From assembly GCF_036226665.1 (NCBI RefSeq), contig NZ_CP109007.1:62001-126000 (forward strand): 64,000 nucleotides of DNA. The letters run 5' to 3'. The stretch's first letter is position 1; every line of letters starts with the position of its first letter. The position numbers and the translations under genes were made by a program. Below, in pieces: positions 9,143 through 18,191 of this stretch. Origin of the DNA: Streptomyces sp. NBC_00691 (GTDB lineage: Bacteria; Actinomycetota; Actinomycetes; Streptomycetales; Streptomycetaceae). The notes under the pieces were generated by a model. It ran no database searches and had not been told where the DNA came from. It was given only the letters and a program-made list of their open reading frames with translations.

Positions 9143-9916
9143 GGGCCTGCCCCGGCTTCGCGAACATCAGAGGAAGAGAAGCTCGACATCTTTGACGACG
9201 CAGACCCGCAGAACGACCGTCAGCTGTTGAGCCGCGTCGATGTGTGTCCGAGGGACGTCGACCTCATGCCGCCACTGGTCGACCATCGCCTCGAGCCGGG
9301 GCAGGAGCGCAGCGCATTCAATGAGGTTCTTCGGCGGTGCCGCTCCGGGGTGGGTACGGCTGCGCGGGGTGGTCACCTGGGCCTTGTTGCCGCTTGGCCT
9401 GGAGGACAGGTTGGTGTAGGAGGGTGGAAGCCTTGGCGGCGACGGGGCCCTTCGGGCGGGCGTAGCGGCGCGGGAGTCGCCGCTGCCTCCGTCGATGAAC
9501 GCCATGACCTCAATGTGGCGTGGGGTGCAGGCGGCCGGGGTCCGTAGAGCTCGTAATGGGGGTGACCTTGGAAGATCCCTGCGCAACTGCCGGCAGCGAG
9601 GCGACGCGCGTCACCATGCCGTCCAGGCAGTTGCCACCATGCTCAACCTCGCCATGGCACGGTGAACCGGCAGGTCAGGCGCCGCTCCATCCTGCGGCGA
9701 TGCTTCCCGGAGCTGTGTCCTCAGGTCGAAGGCAGGGCCCCACCCGCTGGTGCCTTCCGCTGCCTCACCGTTGGATGCTGTGCGAAGCGGCGCCCGGAAC
9801 GAGGGAGGGCCGATCCCGATGGAATACCCGGGATCATAGAGAGCATCCGGGGGCGACAGGTTCGACCGGGCGGAGGATAGGTTCGCGGGTGGGGCGAGTA
9901 CACGACCGGCGGGGAG
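9143..9916. other. Gene-poor debris with a degenerate ku relic
   Basis: No intact gene is supported here. At 9410-9520 the minus strand matches, imperfectly, the middle of Ku as seen at 60600-60720: the stretch before AAKPYTLL and the VAFI segment, with several indels. A minus-strand frame ending at 9167 (CAALLPRLEAMVDQWRHEVD) looks somewhat coding but is not recognised and has no convincing start. The block begins where the ATPase gene is cut. Confidence 0.45.
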
Positions 9917-10441
9917 ATGATGACGCAGCACCTGGGGCCGCTGGAACGGTTCGGTGACCGATGGGTCGTCGGGGACCCGAAGCGGAAGGAGGGCTCCTGT
10001 CTGGTCTTCACCCCGCGAGGTGTCGAGCATCTTCTGCGGGGAGTACCGCAGGCCCGGAATGTCGTCGCGTGGGACAGGTTCAGGCACCTGGAGTTGCGGG
10101 CCGTCATGCGGCCATGGATGGCCACCCGCGCAGGCGGGGTCGTCGTCGGGCTCGGCGGCGGCTACCTGGACGGTGGCCGAAGCGGCTGCTCTGTTACAGG
10201 TCTTCTTCATTCCTACGAGTCCTGGTCGGTGGACTACACCCACCACGAGCGGACGTACACGAGCATGCACATGGCGCTCGCGTGTGATCTCTTCGCGAAG
10301 ACGTCCGAGGCCAAGGCCCTGCACCGACTCGGCGACCCCGAGTGGCTGGACGCGGTCGTCGCCCGCCTGGCGCCGACTCCCAGGTGGACCCCCCTTCCAG
10401 GCCGGCGTGTGAGCGAGGTCATCGAACTTCTCGGCACCTGA
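9917..10441 (+). CDS. Hypothetical protein, 174 aa
   Basis: A coding-like frame with a start at 9917 or at the next codon (ATGATG) and GGGGAG directly upstream. The protein is soluble, opens MTQHLGPLERFGDRWVVGDP and ends in a helical segment containing RRVSEVIELLGT. No catalytic motif, signal peptide or membrane segment is recognised, and the family is unknown to me. It lies alone between debris and the secreted phosphodiesterase-like gene. Confidence 0.55.
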   Translation: MMTQHLGPLERFGDRWVVGDPKRKEGSCLVFTPRGVEHLLRGVPQARNVVAWDRFRHLELRAVMRPWMATRAGGVVVGLGGGYLDGGRSGCSVTGLLHSYESWSVDYTHHERTYTSMHMALACDLFAKTSEAKALHRLGDPEWLDAVVARLAPTPRWTPLPGRRVSEVIELLGT

Positions 10442-10765
10442 CCCACCCCCGACGCCCCAGCTCTCTCGGCGCTTCTCCCCCGCACCGTGTCACCCATGGT
10501 TCTGGTGGTCTCAGGCCGTGTCCCGTCCGGCGTCACGTGGCATACCGTGCGAGCTCCGTGCCGCATCGAGGGCCGCGTTTCGTCCGGTCCGAGGCTCGGA
10601 CCTCCTACGCCGAGTGGAGCACTAGGGTACGCAGAACACGACATGCCCGCACAACCATTCGCCTCTCGAACAAGTCTCCGTCACGTAAGTGACGAACTGG
10701 CGTCCAGAACATGAGCACCCGATGCAACGGCAGGCGTGTTCCCGGCGCCTGACGGATGGACACGG
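10442..10765. other. Intergenic region without a recognised gene
   Basis: 324 bases without a convincing frame. A small inverted repeat GTCACGTAAGTGAC lies near 10680, upstream of the secreted EEP-domain gene. It could be an operator, but there is nothing to support that beyond the symmetry. Confidence 0.4.
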
Positions 10766-12755
10766 ATGAGATTCACCAAGCTCCTGACGGGAGCGCTGGC
10801 CGGCGGCATGGCGCTGTTCGGGCTCCCCGCGACAACGGCGACGGCAGCGGACGCGTGGAATCCCGCGCCGCCGACCATGACGATGGCCTCGTGGAACCTG
10901 TGCATCGCCGGTGGCAAGAGAGGGGAAGATTCCTTCTGCCCCTCCCGCCTCACGACGACTGAGACCGCTGAGAAGGTCGACCAGATCGTCGCGCTGATCA
11001 GGGAACGGAACCTGGACGCCGTCGTTCTTCAGGAGGCGTGCGGCGTGCCGGAGGGATTCGTTCCGACGCCGGGGGCCCCCGCCTCCGACCAGAAGCGGCT
11101 GATGACGAAGCTTCAGAACGCGGACGGTACAACGGACTGGAGCTTCTACTTCACACCTCTCACGCGGGGCGATGATGCCCTTGACCCGGTCGAGGACATG
11201 GGCAGTCACTGCCAGGGGGATGCTTATGGCAAGGGAGGCTCGGGCAAGGTCGGCAATCTGATCGCTGTCAAGGGGGAGATCAGCGCAGCTGATCAGATCA
11301 ACGGCGTCCCTGTGACGACCAAGGACAAGCTGAGACTTCCGGTCCAGTGTGTGGCGGTCGAAGGGAAGTCCATCGGTGTGTGCAACACGCACATCATCGC
11401 GAAGACCTACGCGGAGGACTCCCGGGTTCAGGGGCAGATCAAGAACGTCAGGGACTTCGTCCAGGGCTTCCGCGCGCGTCATCAGCTTCAGTTCATCGCT
11501 CTGGGGGGGGTGACTTCAACCGTTCCATCGCGCAGACCGCAGTCATACCCGACGCGAACGGGAAGCTGGTCGAACAGCAGGTCCTGAAGCCCCTGACCGA
11601 GATTTTCGAGAACTGTATCGACGGCACCACCCATCACGGCTGGTACGACACCGGCGAGGATGCCTGGCACGAGTACGACCACATCTTCGTCACCCGGCGG
11701 GACGAGGGCAGCGCGTTCTCTTCGTGCGACATCGACATGAGCCGCCTGGACACCTCACCGAACGAGCCGAACGTGTCGACGAACGGCTACTCCGACCACG
11801 CCCCGGTGATCGCGCGTCTGGGCGGCGAGCGTACGCCCGGCGACCTGAGCGGTGACGGCAAGCCCGACCTCGTCGCCATCGACACGGCGGGGAGGCTGCG
11901 TCTCTACCACGGTGACGGAAAGGGCGGCACAGCCCCGTACCTGGGTAACGGTGTCGCGGCCAACTACGAGGAGATCGGAGACCGCGGCTGGCTCGGTGCA
12001 TCCGTCAGCCACCGCGGGGACTTCACCCGTGACGGCCTGGAAGACGTCGTGGCGCGCGTCGGCACCCAGCTGCGCGTCTACCCGAGCCGATTCTCCGGCG
12101 CCCGTCTCGCGCCTCCCACCGTCGTCGCCGACAACCTCCGACGAACGCCCAGGTCGTCACCGCCGGCGACATGAACAACGACGGCGACGCGGACATCGTC
12201 GTCTCCGCCGACGGCAAGCTGTGGCTGTACGAGAACGACTCGAACGCGGCCGTCCTGCCGGCCGTGATGCCCCGAGTCGAGATCGGCAACGGCGGCTGGT
12301 CGCCCATGACCATCACCGCACCCGGCGACCTGGACAAGGACGGTCACCCCGACCTGCTCGTCCGTGACACGCGGGACGGACTCCTCTACCGCTACAACGG
12401 AAGCGCCATGTTCGGCACCCGGACCCCGATCGGTTCCGGGTACACCACGACCAGCCGGCCGCTGATCGCCGGCGCCGCCGACGCCGACCGCGACGGCTCC
12501 GCCGACATGTGGACGACCACCGGCACCGGAACCCTCACCTTCTACGGCAACCCTGCCGGGGGCGCCAACACCGTGGTCGGCGCCAGTGGCTGGGGCACCA
12601 TCACGCCATCAGCTGACCCATTCCCTCGAGCCCCGGTTTTTCCGACCGAAGGGTCGAAGCAGGCCCCGCCACATCAACGACACCGTTGGCGAAACCGGCC
12701 CGTCGAGTTCTGCTCGGCGGGCCGGAAGGCTGTCCGACCCTCGCCCCCACCCTGA
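10766..12755 (+). pseudogene. Secreted endonuclease/exonuclease/phosphatase with FG-GAP repeats, two frameshifts
   Basis: The ATG at 10766 starts a Sec-type signal peptide (MRFTKLLTGALAGGMALFGL), cleaved around residue 27. The EEP domain follows: SWNLCIAG, VVLQEACG, then GDFNRS, DHIFV and YSDHAPVIARL, the last carrying the catalytic His. It should hydrolyse phosphodiester or phosphate ester bonds outside the cell. Next come several FG-GAP/VCBS-type repeats (DLSGDGKPDLVAID, DMNNDGDADIVVSA, DLDKDGHPDLLVRD). The frame breaks twice: at a run of eight Gs at 11503-11510, exactly at the catalytic GGDFN motif, and near 12140 between two repeats. The C-terminus after about 12600 is also atypical. As written it encodes no full enzyme. 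Confidence 0.8.
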
Positions 12756-13103
12756 ACAGCGCCGTTCATGGACCGGCGCCGGCCGCCTGGCGCACTCGAT
12801 CGTGGTGCTTGTGCCCGCGAAGCCGATCAGACGGGACTCGATCGCCAAACGCCTGCGCCAGCGGGCCCCTGTCTTGCAGACTGCTATCCCTCGTACGTCC
12901 GCCGAGAAGAGACTCTTCCGCACGACCCCCACCGACCGTGGCCCCCGCATGCTGCACCCCGGAAGACCAGTAACCGCTGTCCCTCCTCCTGCACAACGCC
13001 CAACGCGTAGGCCGGGCGAGGCGCGCAGCGCTGTCACGGCCGGCTGCGCTTCCTGGGCCCACCTGCCCTCACGGGCGTAGGAGGCGCCCAGGCACGCCGC
13101 CCC
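12756..13103. other. Intergenic region without a recognised gene
   Basis: About 350 bases between the frameshifted secreted protein and the convergent flavodoxin-type gene. Frames on both strands are open by GC bias only and have no motif. The inverted repeat CCGCCC/GGGCGG at about 13098-13116 overlaps the stop of the minus-strand gene and may help terminate it. Confidence 0.4.
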
Positions 13104-13727
13104 TCATGAGGGCGGGTAGGCGGCGTACTTCAGGCGCCGTGCGAGATGGGCGGTGTTCGCAGCGAGCGTCTTGGTCGTGGCCGCCGTCTTCTCCGGGGTC
13201 TTGTCGAGGTCCTGGTAGTCGGTAGCCTGCATGGCCTCGCCGACCCAGTACGTGACGGCGTTGGCGGGGAGGGTGAAGCCGCAGTCGTTGAGGCCTTGGA
13301 ACAGCTCGGCGCTGACGTGGTGCGCGCCGTCCTCGTTACCGACCACGCAGACCGCGGCGACCTTGCCGTAGGTGAGCATCCGGCCCTTGTCGTCGCTCTC
13401 GCCGATCTCCGCGTTCAGTCGCTCCATCACACGCTGCACGACGCTGGAGGGGTGCCCCAGCCAGATCGGCGTCGACAGAATCAGGATGTCCGTGCCGAGA
13501 ATCGTCTCGCGGATGTCCGGCCAGGCATCTCCGCCGCCGAGGTCAACGGCGACACCGGTACGGACGTCGTGATCGGCGATGCGGATCACCTTGCCGCTCA
13601 CACCGTGCTCGGCAAGCGCCTCCATGGTCTGCTCGGCCAGAAGCTGCGAGCTGGACTCCTTCGGCGACGGAGAGAGAGTACAGACGAGGGCGACAGCCCG
13701 CAGCGGAGTGGTCTCTTTGGCTTCCAT
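13104..13727 (-). CDS. Flavodoxin/NADPH-dependent FMN reductase family protein (copy A)
   Basis: 207 residues with the flavodoxin-like fold: first strand and phosphate loop ALVCTLSPSPKESSSQLLAE, then ILILSTPIWLGHPSSVVQRV and AAVCVVGNEDGAHHVSAELF. Members bind FMN and reduce quinones or other acceptors with NAD(P)H; the true substrate is unknown. A close paralogue lies at 23542-24171. Upstream there is no ribosome site but a GGAT-N16-GGGTAG element ending 9 bases before the ATG, so the mRNA may be leaderless and SigB-controlled. Confidence 0.85.
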   Translation of the reverse strand: MEAKETTPLRAVALVCTLSPSPKESSSQLLAEQTMEALAEHGVSGKVIRIADHDVRTGVAVDLGGGDAWPDIRETILGTDILILSTPIWLGHPSSVVQRVMERLNAEIGESDDKGRMLTYGKVAAVCVVGNEDGAHHVSAELFQGLNDCGFTLPANAVTYWVGEAMQATDYQDLDKTPEKTAATTKTLAANTAHLARRLKYAAYPPS

Positions 13728-13736
13728 GCCGGACGC

Positions 13737-13762
13737 CTACCCCGGCGAACGCATTGCGATCC
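13737..13762 (-). promoter_or_regulatory. Candidate SigB-type promoter, GGAT-N16-GGGTAG
   Basis: On the minus strand GGAT (13762-13759) and GGGTAG (13742-13737) are 16 bases apart, matching the GNNT-N14-16-GGGTAY pattern described for streptomycete SigB-type promoters except for the last base. The start codon follows after 9 bases. The same layout precedes the genes at 22654 and 23542. Confidence 0.5.
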
Positions 13763-14251
13763 GATGTCTCGATATGTGGCGCGCGCGGCGACCGAGAGGC
13801 ATCTCAGGGAGCCGGCTCTCTCTCCCAGCCGGGTGCCCGGGGCCGTAGTCGCTCAGGAACCTCCCGTTCACCCACCCAGCGAGCCGCCATCCTCCCTGCG
13901 GGGCGGTGGTCGCGGGCGGCGGTCGAGTCGCTGCAGGCCGGCGCCGCACGGGCCGCGATGAACGAGGAGCCGATCTCCGGCGGGCGGCGGGCGGCGAGCT
14001 GAGCCCATTCGTCGTCACCGCGCGTACCCCCTTCGCCATCTGGACTACCACCGGCTCGTAGCACTCGTCGGCTGATCAAGGCTGCCAAGCCTTACGGTGT
14101 GCCCGCTGCCTGCCTGACGCTCCCTCCGAGCGCTGCTCCCCTGGGGCGAACCCTCAGCCACGGAAGCCGGCGCGGTCTGTGGCCCGAATCCGGCGCGGCC
14201 ACCCCGCGTGGGCTTCTCGGCAACGGGCAGACGTCCGACCGGAGGTGGCAT
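13763..14251. other. Intergenic region between divergent genes
   Basis: Apart from the promoter-like element at its left edge and the ribosome site GGAGGTG at 14241-14247, nothing specific is seen. A short plus-strand frame ending near 14002 (AVESLQAGAARAAMNEEP) looks coding-like but has no recognised family. Confidence 0.35.
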
Positions 14252-15385
14252 ATGCCCGACTGGGGCACGCTGTGGAAGAGCGTCCGGACACCCGTGGCAG
14301 AGGCTGTGGGCTTCGTGCAGCGCGGGCTGCGCCGCACCGGCAGCGAGCGGGATGATCTGGTCCTTGGGCTGAAGACCGCGCTGGCCGCCACTGCGGCCTG
14401 GGTGCTGGCCCGTCATCTGCTGCCTCCCGCCGTCTCCACTTTCGCCCCGTTCACCGCGCTGGTGGCAGTGCAGGCGACGGTCTACCGGTCGCTGAGGGAC
14501 TGCGCGCAGTACATGGGCGCGATGGCGGTCGGCGCCGCTCTGGCGGCGTCGCTGGCTGCGGCGGCAGGTATCCACGGCTGGTCCTTCGGTCTGCTGACGC
14601 TCCTGGCATTGGCCGTGGGCCGGTTCCGGCCGCTGGGGGCGCACGGTACGCAGGTCGCCATCGTCGGCTTCTTCGCCTACTCCTCCGGACAGGGCCAGAT
14701 CGATTACATCGGCTACCTGATCGCCTCTGTGGTGCTCGGCGCCGTCTGCGGTATCGCCGCGCACCTCGTCCTTGCGCCCGCACGGCACACCCGGCACCGC
14801 CAGGAAGCGGTTGCCGATCTCATCACGGGCATCGAGGAGCGTATGGGCGATCTTGCCGACACGTTCGATGTACGGGAGCCCGATGCGGACGAGGTCCATG
14901 AGCTGCGGGAGGCATGGCGGCACCTGTCCTCGGACGCCGACCGGATCCGGTACGCGATCGACGATGAGGCGGAGAACAGCCGTCTCAACCCGCGTCCCAG
15001 CATCGCCGACTCTGCCGGCGCCCTGATCCGCGCCCGTACCGCGCTCGATGTCGCGCAGCGCTGCCAGGACCACCTCCGCTCAGTGAGCCGCAGTCTCGAC
15101 TTCGCCGTCAGCAGCGGCGAACTCCTCTCGCTGCCGGCATCCTTCCGGTCCGCATACGCCACCCTGTTGCGGGCCGCGGCGACAGCGCTGCACCACATCG
15201 GCCGACAGGACCATGCCGACCTGCGGGATTTCGAGACAGCGCTCGAGCAGGCCGTCATCGAACTCGAGGAGGTCCGCCGGCAGGTACTGATCGAGCAGGA
15301 CGGCCGGTCTGGGCAGACCGCGGTGCAGGGCACCTTGCTGACCGACGGCGGTCGCCTGGTGGAAGAACTGCGACACCACAACTGA
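14252..15385 (+). CDS. FUSC/aromatic-acid-exporter-like membrane protein
   Basis: 377 residues. Residues about 30-185 contain four to five membrane helices (AATAAWVLARHLLP, FTALVAVQATVYRSLRD, GAMAVGAALAASLAAAAG, GLLTLLALAVGRFRPLG, LIASVVLGAVCGIAAHLV). A soluble helical C-terminal half follows. This is the layout of the ArAE/FUSC family, which exports aromatic or other small acids. The ATG at 14252 is preceded by GGAGGTG at 14241; an upstream in-frame ATG at 14099 has none. The substrate cannot be told from the sequence. It is transcribed away from the flavodoxin-type gene. Confidence 0.82.
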   Translation: MPDWGTLWKSVRTPVAEAVGFVQRGLRRTGSERDDLVLGLKTALAATAAWVLARHLLPPAVSTFAPFTALVAVQATVYRSLRDCAQYMGAMAVGAALAASLAAAAGIHGWSFGLLTLLALAVGRFRPLGAHGTQVAIVGFFAYSSGQGQIDYIGYLIASVVLGAVCGIAAHLVLAPARHTRHRQEAVADLITGIEERMGDLADTFDVREPDADEVHELREAWRHLSSDADRIRYAIDDEAENSRLNPRPSIADSAGALIRARTALDVAQRCQDHLRSVSRSLDFAVSSGELLSLPASFRSAYATLLRAAATALHHIGRQDHADLRDFETALEQAVIELEEVRRQVLIEQDGRSGQTAVQGTLLTDGGRLVEELRHHN

Positions 15386-15811
15386 CGGGCCACCGGGTTC
15401 GTGGCGACATCGGCGGCGCTTGCTCCACGATCAGGCGCTGCAGCTCTCACTCGGCGAGCAGCTCAAGGGACAGCCCTCCCCCGCACCCACTACGCCGGAT
15501 TCGGCAAGGGCAAGGTGCGGTGCTGAGCGGTATGGAACTCGGCGACCGGCCCGGCGGCACTTGCACCGAAGCCTTTCCCCGGCCGCCCTTTCGGTCCCCT
15601 CCAGGCTCACCAGTCGGGAGCCTGGAGGGACTGCGACCAGCGCTGCGGGAGGGCAGGTTCGGGTGCCTCGTCTGCTGCGTAGAGGCGCGCGGCGCCCACA
15701 GCGGTCTGATCGAAGCAAAAGGGTTGATACCGAGGATGTTGGTGGTTTCCGGGGAATGCGTCGGAAGGGACGGCGGCGGCCGTCGGTAGTTGATGCGTGA
15801 AGGAGACGGGT
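15386..15811. other. Intergenic region without a recognised gene
   Basis: About 425 bases upstream of the hemerythrin gene. No motif-bearing frame is seen on either strand. It probably contains the promoter of the hemerythrin-hydrolase pair, but no good -35/-10 pair could be picked. Confidence 0.35.
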
Positions 15812-16285
15812 GTGGACGGGATCGTGCTGCTCAAGAATGACCACAAGACGGTGGAGAAGCTGTTCAAGCAGTTCGAGAAGGCCGGGGAGAACGCGTTCGC
15901 AGAGAAGCGGAAGCTGGCGGACCAAGTGATCGAGGAACTCACCACGCACACCTGGATCGAGGAGAAGATCTTCTACCCGGCCGCCCGGGAGGCCGCCCCC
16001 GACACGAAGGATCATGTCCTGGAGAGCGTCGAGGAGCACCACGTGGTGTTGTGGATGCTGTCCGAGCTCAAGGGCATGGACCCGTCCGACGAGCGGTTCG
16101 ACGCGAAGATGTCGGTCCTGATGGAGAACGTGCGTCACCACGTGGAGGAAGAGGAGAAGGAGTGGTTTCCCGAGGTCCGCAAGGCCATGGGACGCAACAG
16201 GCTCACGCAGCTCGGCGAGGAGATGGAAGCCGCCAAGGCGACGGCACCGACCGATCCGCTTGCCGTCCCGAGCGCTGAGCAGTAG
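15812..16285 (+). CDS. Hemerythrin HHE-domain protein
   Basis: 157 residues, four-helix bundle with the expected ligands: NDHKTVEKLF, HTWIEEKIFYPAA, EEHHVVLWML and VRHHVEEEEKEWFPEV. The His and Glu residues should bind a di-iron centre for O2, NO or redox sensing. The GTG at 15812 has AAGGAG at ideal spacing and matches the start of the paralogue at 43529 (MDAIVLLRDDHKT), so it is preferred over GTG 15797. The next gene starts 6 bases after the stop, so the two form an operon. Two broken paralogues lie at 26179 and 43529. Confidence 0.9.
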   Translation: MDGIVLLKNDHKTVEKLFKQFEKAGENAFAEKRKLADQVIEELTTHTWIEEKIFYPAAREAAPDTKDHVLESVEEHHVVLWMLSELKGMDPSDERFDAKMSVLMENVRHHVEEEEKEWFPEVRKAMGRNRLTQLGEEMEAAKATAPTDPLAVPSAEQ

Positions 16286-16290
16286 CAAGC

Positions 16291-16890
16291 GTGGCCAGGA
16301 GCGCGCTGGTCGTCATCGACATGATCAGCCGGTACGAGCATCCAGTAGCGGAGCTGCTTCTTCCGTCCGTCCGCGAAGTACTCCCCCACATCCGCACCGC
16401 CATCAAGCGGGCGCGGCAGGCGCAGGTGCCGGTCATCTACGTCAACGACAACTTCGGCCAGTGGCGCTCCCACCACGGGGAGATCCTCGACTCCGCCCTC
16501 GCCGGACCGCACCGGGAACTCGTCGAACCCCTTCAGCCGGACGAGGACTCCCCGTTCGTCGTCGAGGCCAGGCATCCGATCTTCTACGAGACCCCCCTCG
16601 CCTATCTACTCAGCACGCTCGACGTCGGCCGGCTGGTGCTGTGCGGTCAGGTCACCGAGCAGTGCGTGCTCTACTCCGCCTTGGACGCGCACATCCGACA
16701 CCTGACCGTCACCGTGGTCCGGGACGCCGTGGCGCACATCTACCCTGACCTGGCGCAAGCGGCCCTGCACATGATGAAGCGCAACACAAGCGCGGACATT
16801 CGTCTCGCTGCCGACCTCGACTTCTCAGCAGGAGCTGTCTCCCGGCACACAGACCGGCGCCGGCCGGAGGCGCACCTCAGCAAGCGGTGA
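16291..16890 (+). CDS. Isochorismatase-like cysteine hydrolase (copy A)
   Basis: 199 residues, GTG start, in an operon with the hemerythrin gene. The catalytic Asp (ALVVIDMISRYEH) and nucleophilic Cys (LCGQVTEQCVLYSALD) of the cysteine-hydrolase fold are present. The third catalytic residue, normally Lys, falls in FVVEARHPIFYE, where this copy has Glu; the paralogue at 21692-22246 has Lys at the same place (FVVKARHSVFYE). Copy A may therefore be inactive or altered. The substrate is unknown; the family includes nicotinamidases and carbamoylases. Confidence 0.85.
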   Translation: MARSALVVIDMISRYEHPVAELLLPSVREVLPHIRTAIKRARQAQVPVIYVNDNFGQWRSHHGEILDSALAGPHRELVEPLQPDEDSPFVVEARHPIFYETPLAYLLSTLDVGRLVLCGQVTEQCVLYSALDAHIRHLTVTVVRDAVAHIYPDLAQAALHMMKRNTSADIRLAADLDFSAGAVSRHTDRRRPEAHLSKR

Positions 16891-17230
16891 GCGCAGGGCG
16901 CTGCGGTCGGCTGTCCAGGCGGTCGCGATGTGAGCCGCGAGCCGGTCCTTGAGGAGGACCGTGGGCGGGCAGCCGAAGGCGATGTCGGGATCCGGGTGAA
17001 GGAGATCTCGACGCAGGCGAAATGGCCCACGAGGCAGCCGCGCATGGAGCGGTAGAGACCGAAGAGAGACATGAGGTTGAGGGTGGCCGGGGGCCGCGGC
17101 GGCCATCGCCGCTTTGGCCCGCCCAGCGAGGCGCGCACGACCAACAGGTGCGGGCCGGCTTGATTGAGGTGGTAGATAGAGCGCGGCGTACTCGCGCAGC
17201 TGCCATAGTTCGGGTGACACGTAGGCCCCT
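16887..17230 (-). pseudogene. Relic of iron-containing redox enzyme (heme-oxygenase-like fold)
   Basis: Minus-strand pieces in shifting frames match the better preserved gene at 31262-32223: ELWQLREYAAL, then LAGRAKAAMAA, then TLNLMSLFGLYRSMRG and LVGHFACVEIS, then FGCPPTVLLKDRLAAHI. At least three frame changes and internal losses are needed to join them. It is a decayed second copy. Confidence 0.65.
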
Positions 17231-17339
17231 TCGGCTTCGCCGAACGCTGCCGGTGCGCGCCCGCCGCACGGGCAGCGTATGGTCAGGGCGACCCGTGGAC
17301 TGCAGCCCAGGCACGCGCCGCCGCTTATCGCAGGCACGC

Positions 17340-17369
17340 GACAGGGCCCGACATTTGCCGGGCCCTGTC
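17340..17369 (-). terminator. Terminator downstream of the initiator tRNA
   Basis: A perfect 11-bp stem (GACAGGGCCCG / CGGGCCCTGTC) with an 8-base loop lies immediately downstream of the tRNA on the minus strand. Confidence 0.75.
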
Positions 17370-17371
17370 TT

Positions 17372-17448
17372 TGGTAGCGGGGACAGGATTTGAACCTGCG
17401 ACCTCTGGGTTATGAGCCCAGCGAGCTACCGAGCTGCTCCACCCCGCG
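17372..17448 (-). tRNA. Initiator tRNA-fMet (CAT)
   Basis: A 77-nt cloverleaf with the CCA end encoded. The anticodon is CAT within GGGCTCATAACCC, so the anticodon stem carries the three G-C pairs typical of initiator tRNA. The first base is C facing A at position 72, the unpaired acceptor end used by formyltransferase. The T-loop reads GGTTCAAATCC. A strong terminator follows. No integrase or direct repeat of the tRNA 3' end was noticed nearby. Confidence 0.95.
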
Positions 17449-17462
17449 TCGGTGACACCACT

Positions 17463-17625
17463 TTACACAGCGGCCGAGTTCTCGGCCTGGGGGCCCTTCT
17501 GGCCCTGCGTCACATCAAAGGTGACGCTCTCGCCCTCGACAAGCTCGCGGTAGCCGTTGCCGGAGATGCTGGAGTAGTGAGCGAAGACGTCCGGGCGTCC
17601 GTCCTGGGCGATGAACCCGAGCCAT
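17463..17625 (-). pseudogene. Cold shock protein fragment lacking the N-terminus
   Basis: The minus strand encodes the last 48 or so residues of a CspA-type protein ([18 protein letters not shown], then [18 protein letters not shown]). RNP-2 (VFAHY) and the C-terminus are intact. The first 15-18 residues, with the VKWFN strand, are missing, and no start codon lies in frame. The sequence joins directly to the end of the HU gene. The intact paralogue is at 51007-51210. Confidence 0.8.
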
Positions 17626-17651
17626 CGGGGCAGCGGCCGGCGGCGCGGGTG

Positions 17652-17933
17652 CTACTTGCCCTTGGCGGCTTCCTTGAGCTTCGAGCCCGCGGAGATCTTC
17701 ACGCTGAAGCCCGCCGGGATGTCGATCGGGTCGCCCGTCTGCGGGTTCCGGGCGGTGCGCGCGGCGCGGTGGGTGCGCTCGAAGGTGAGGAAGCCGGGGA
17801 TGGTGACCTTCTCATCGCCCCTGGCAACGACATCGCCGACGGTCTCGGCGAGCGCCGTCAGCAGCGCGTCGGCGTCCTTGCGGGTCACCTCGGCGCGGTC
17901 GGCCCGGGCGGCGGTCAGCTCACGGCGGTTCAT
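17652..17933 (-). CDS. HU-family histone-like DNA-binding protein
   Basis: 93 residues of the bacterial HU/IHF fold: N-terminal helices (NRRELTAARADRAEVTRKDA), then the beta-arm signature TIPGFLTFERTHRAARTARN followed by PQTGDPIDIPAG. It lacks the long Lys/Ala/Pro tail of the HupS type, so it is the short HupA-like form. The ATG at 17933 is preferred over GTG 17945 because GGAG lies about 10 bases before it. HU compacts and bends DNA; a second HU beside stress genes is common in actinobacteria. Confidence 0.88.
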   Translation of the reverse strand: MNRRELTAARADRAEVTRKDADALLTALAETVGDVVARGDEKVTIPGFLTFERTHRAARTARNPQTGDPIDIPAGFSVKISAGSKLKEAAKGK

Positions 17934-18191
17934 CGGTGGAAGCACTCCGTATCCATAGACCGTCCCGCCCGTCTCATCGCAAGCGGGGCATCTTCCCCCG
18001 CTACTCTGTCACCCGTCCTTGACACAGGCCGGTAGCCGTCTCGTCGCTTAGGCCGTATGGGCCATCAGCCTTGTCCCCGTGGCAGAAAGACTGGGCCATC
18101 TGCTGACGAGGTCGGGCGTCTCGCTGGGTATGCGGCATCAGGAGGCCGACTGGCAGCCCAAGACCACCGCTACGGATATGTGGGGAACGAC

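Noticed and set aside
17372..17448. tRNA as an integration (att) site
   Set aside because: No duplicate of the tRNA 3' end was noticed in the window and the recombinase lies 11 kb away with other flanks.
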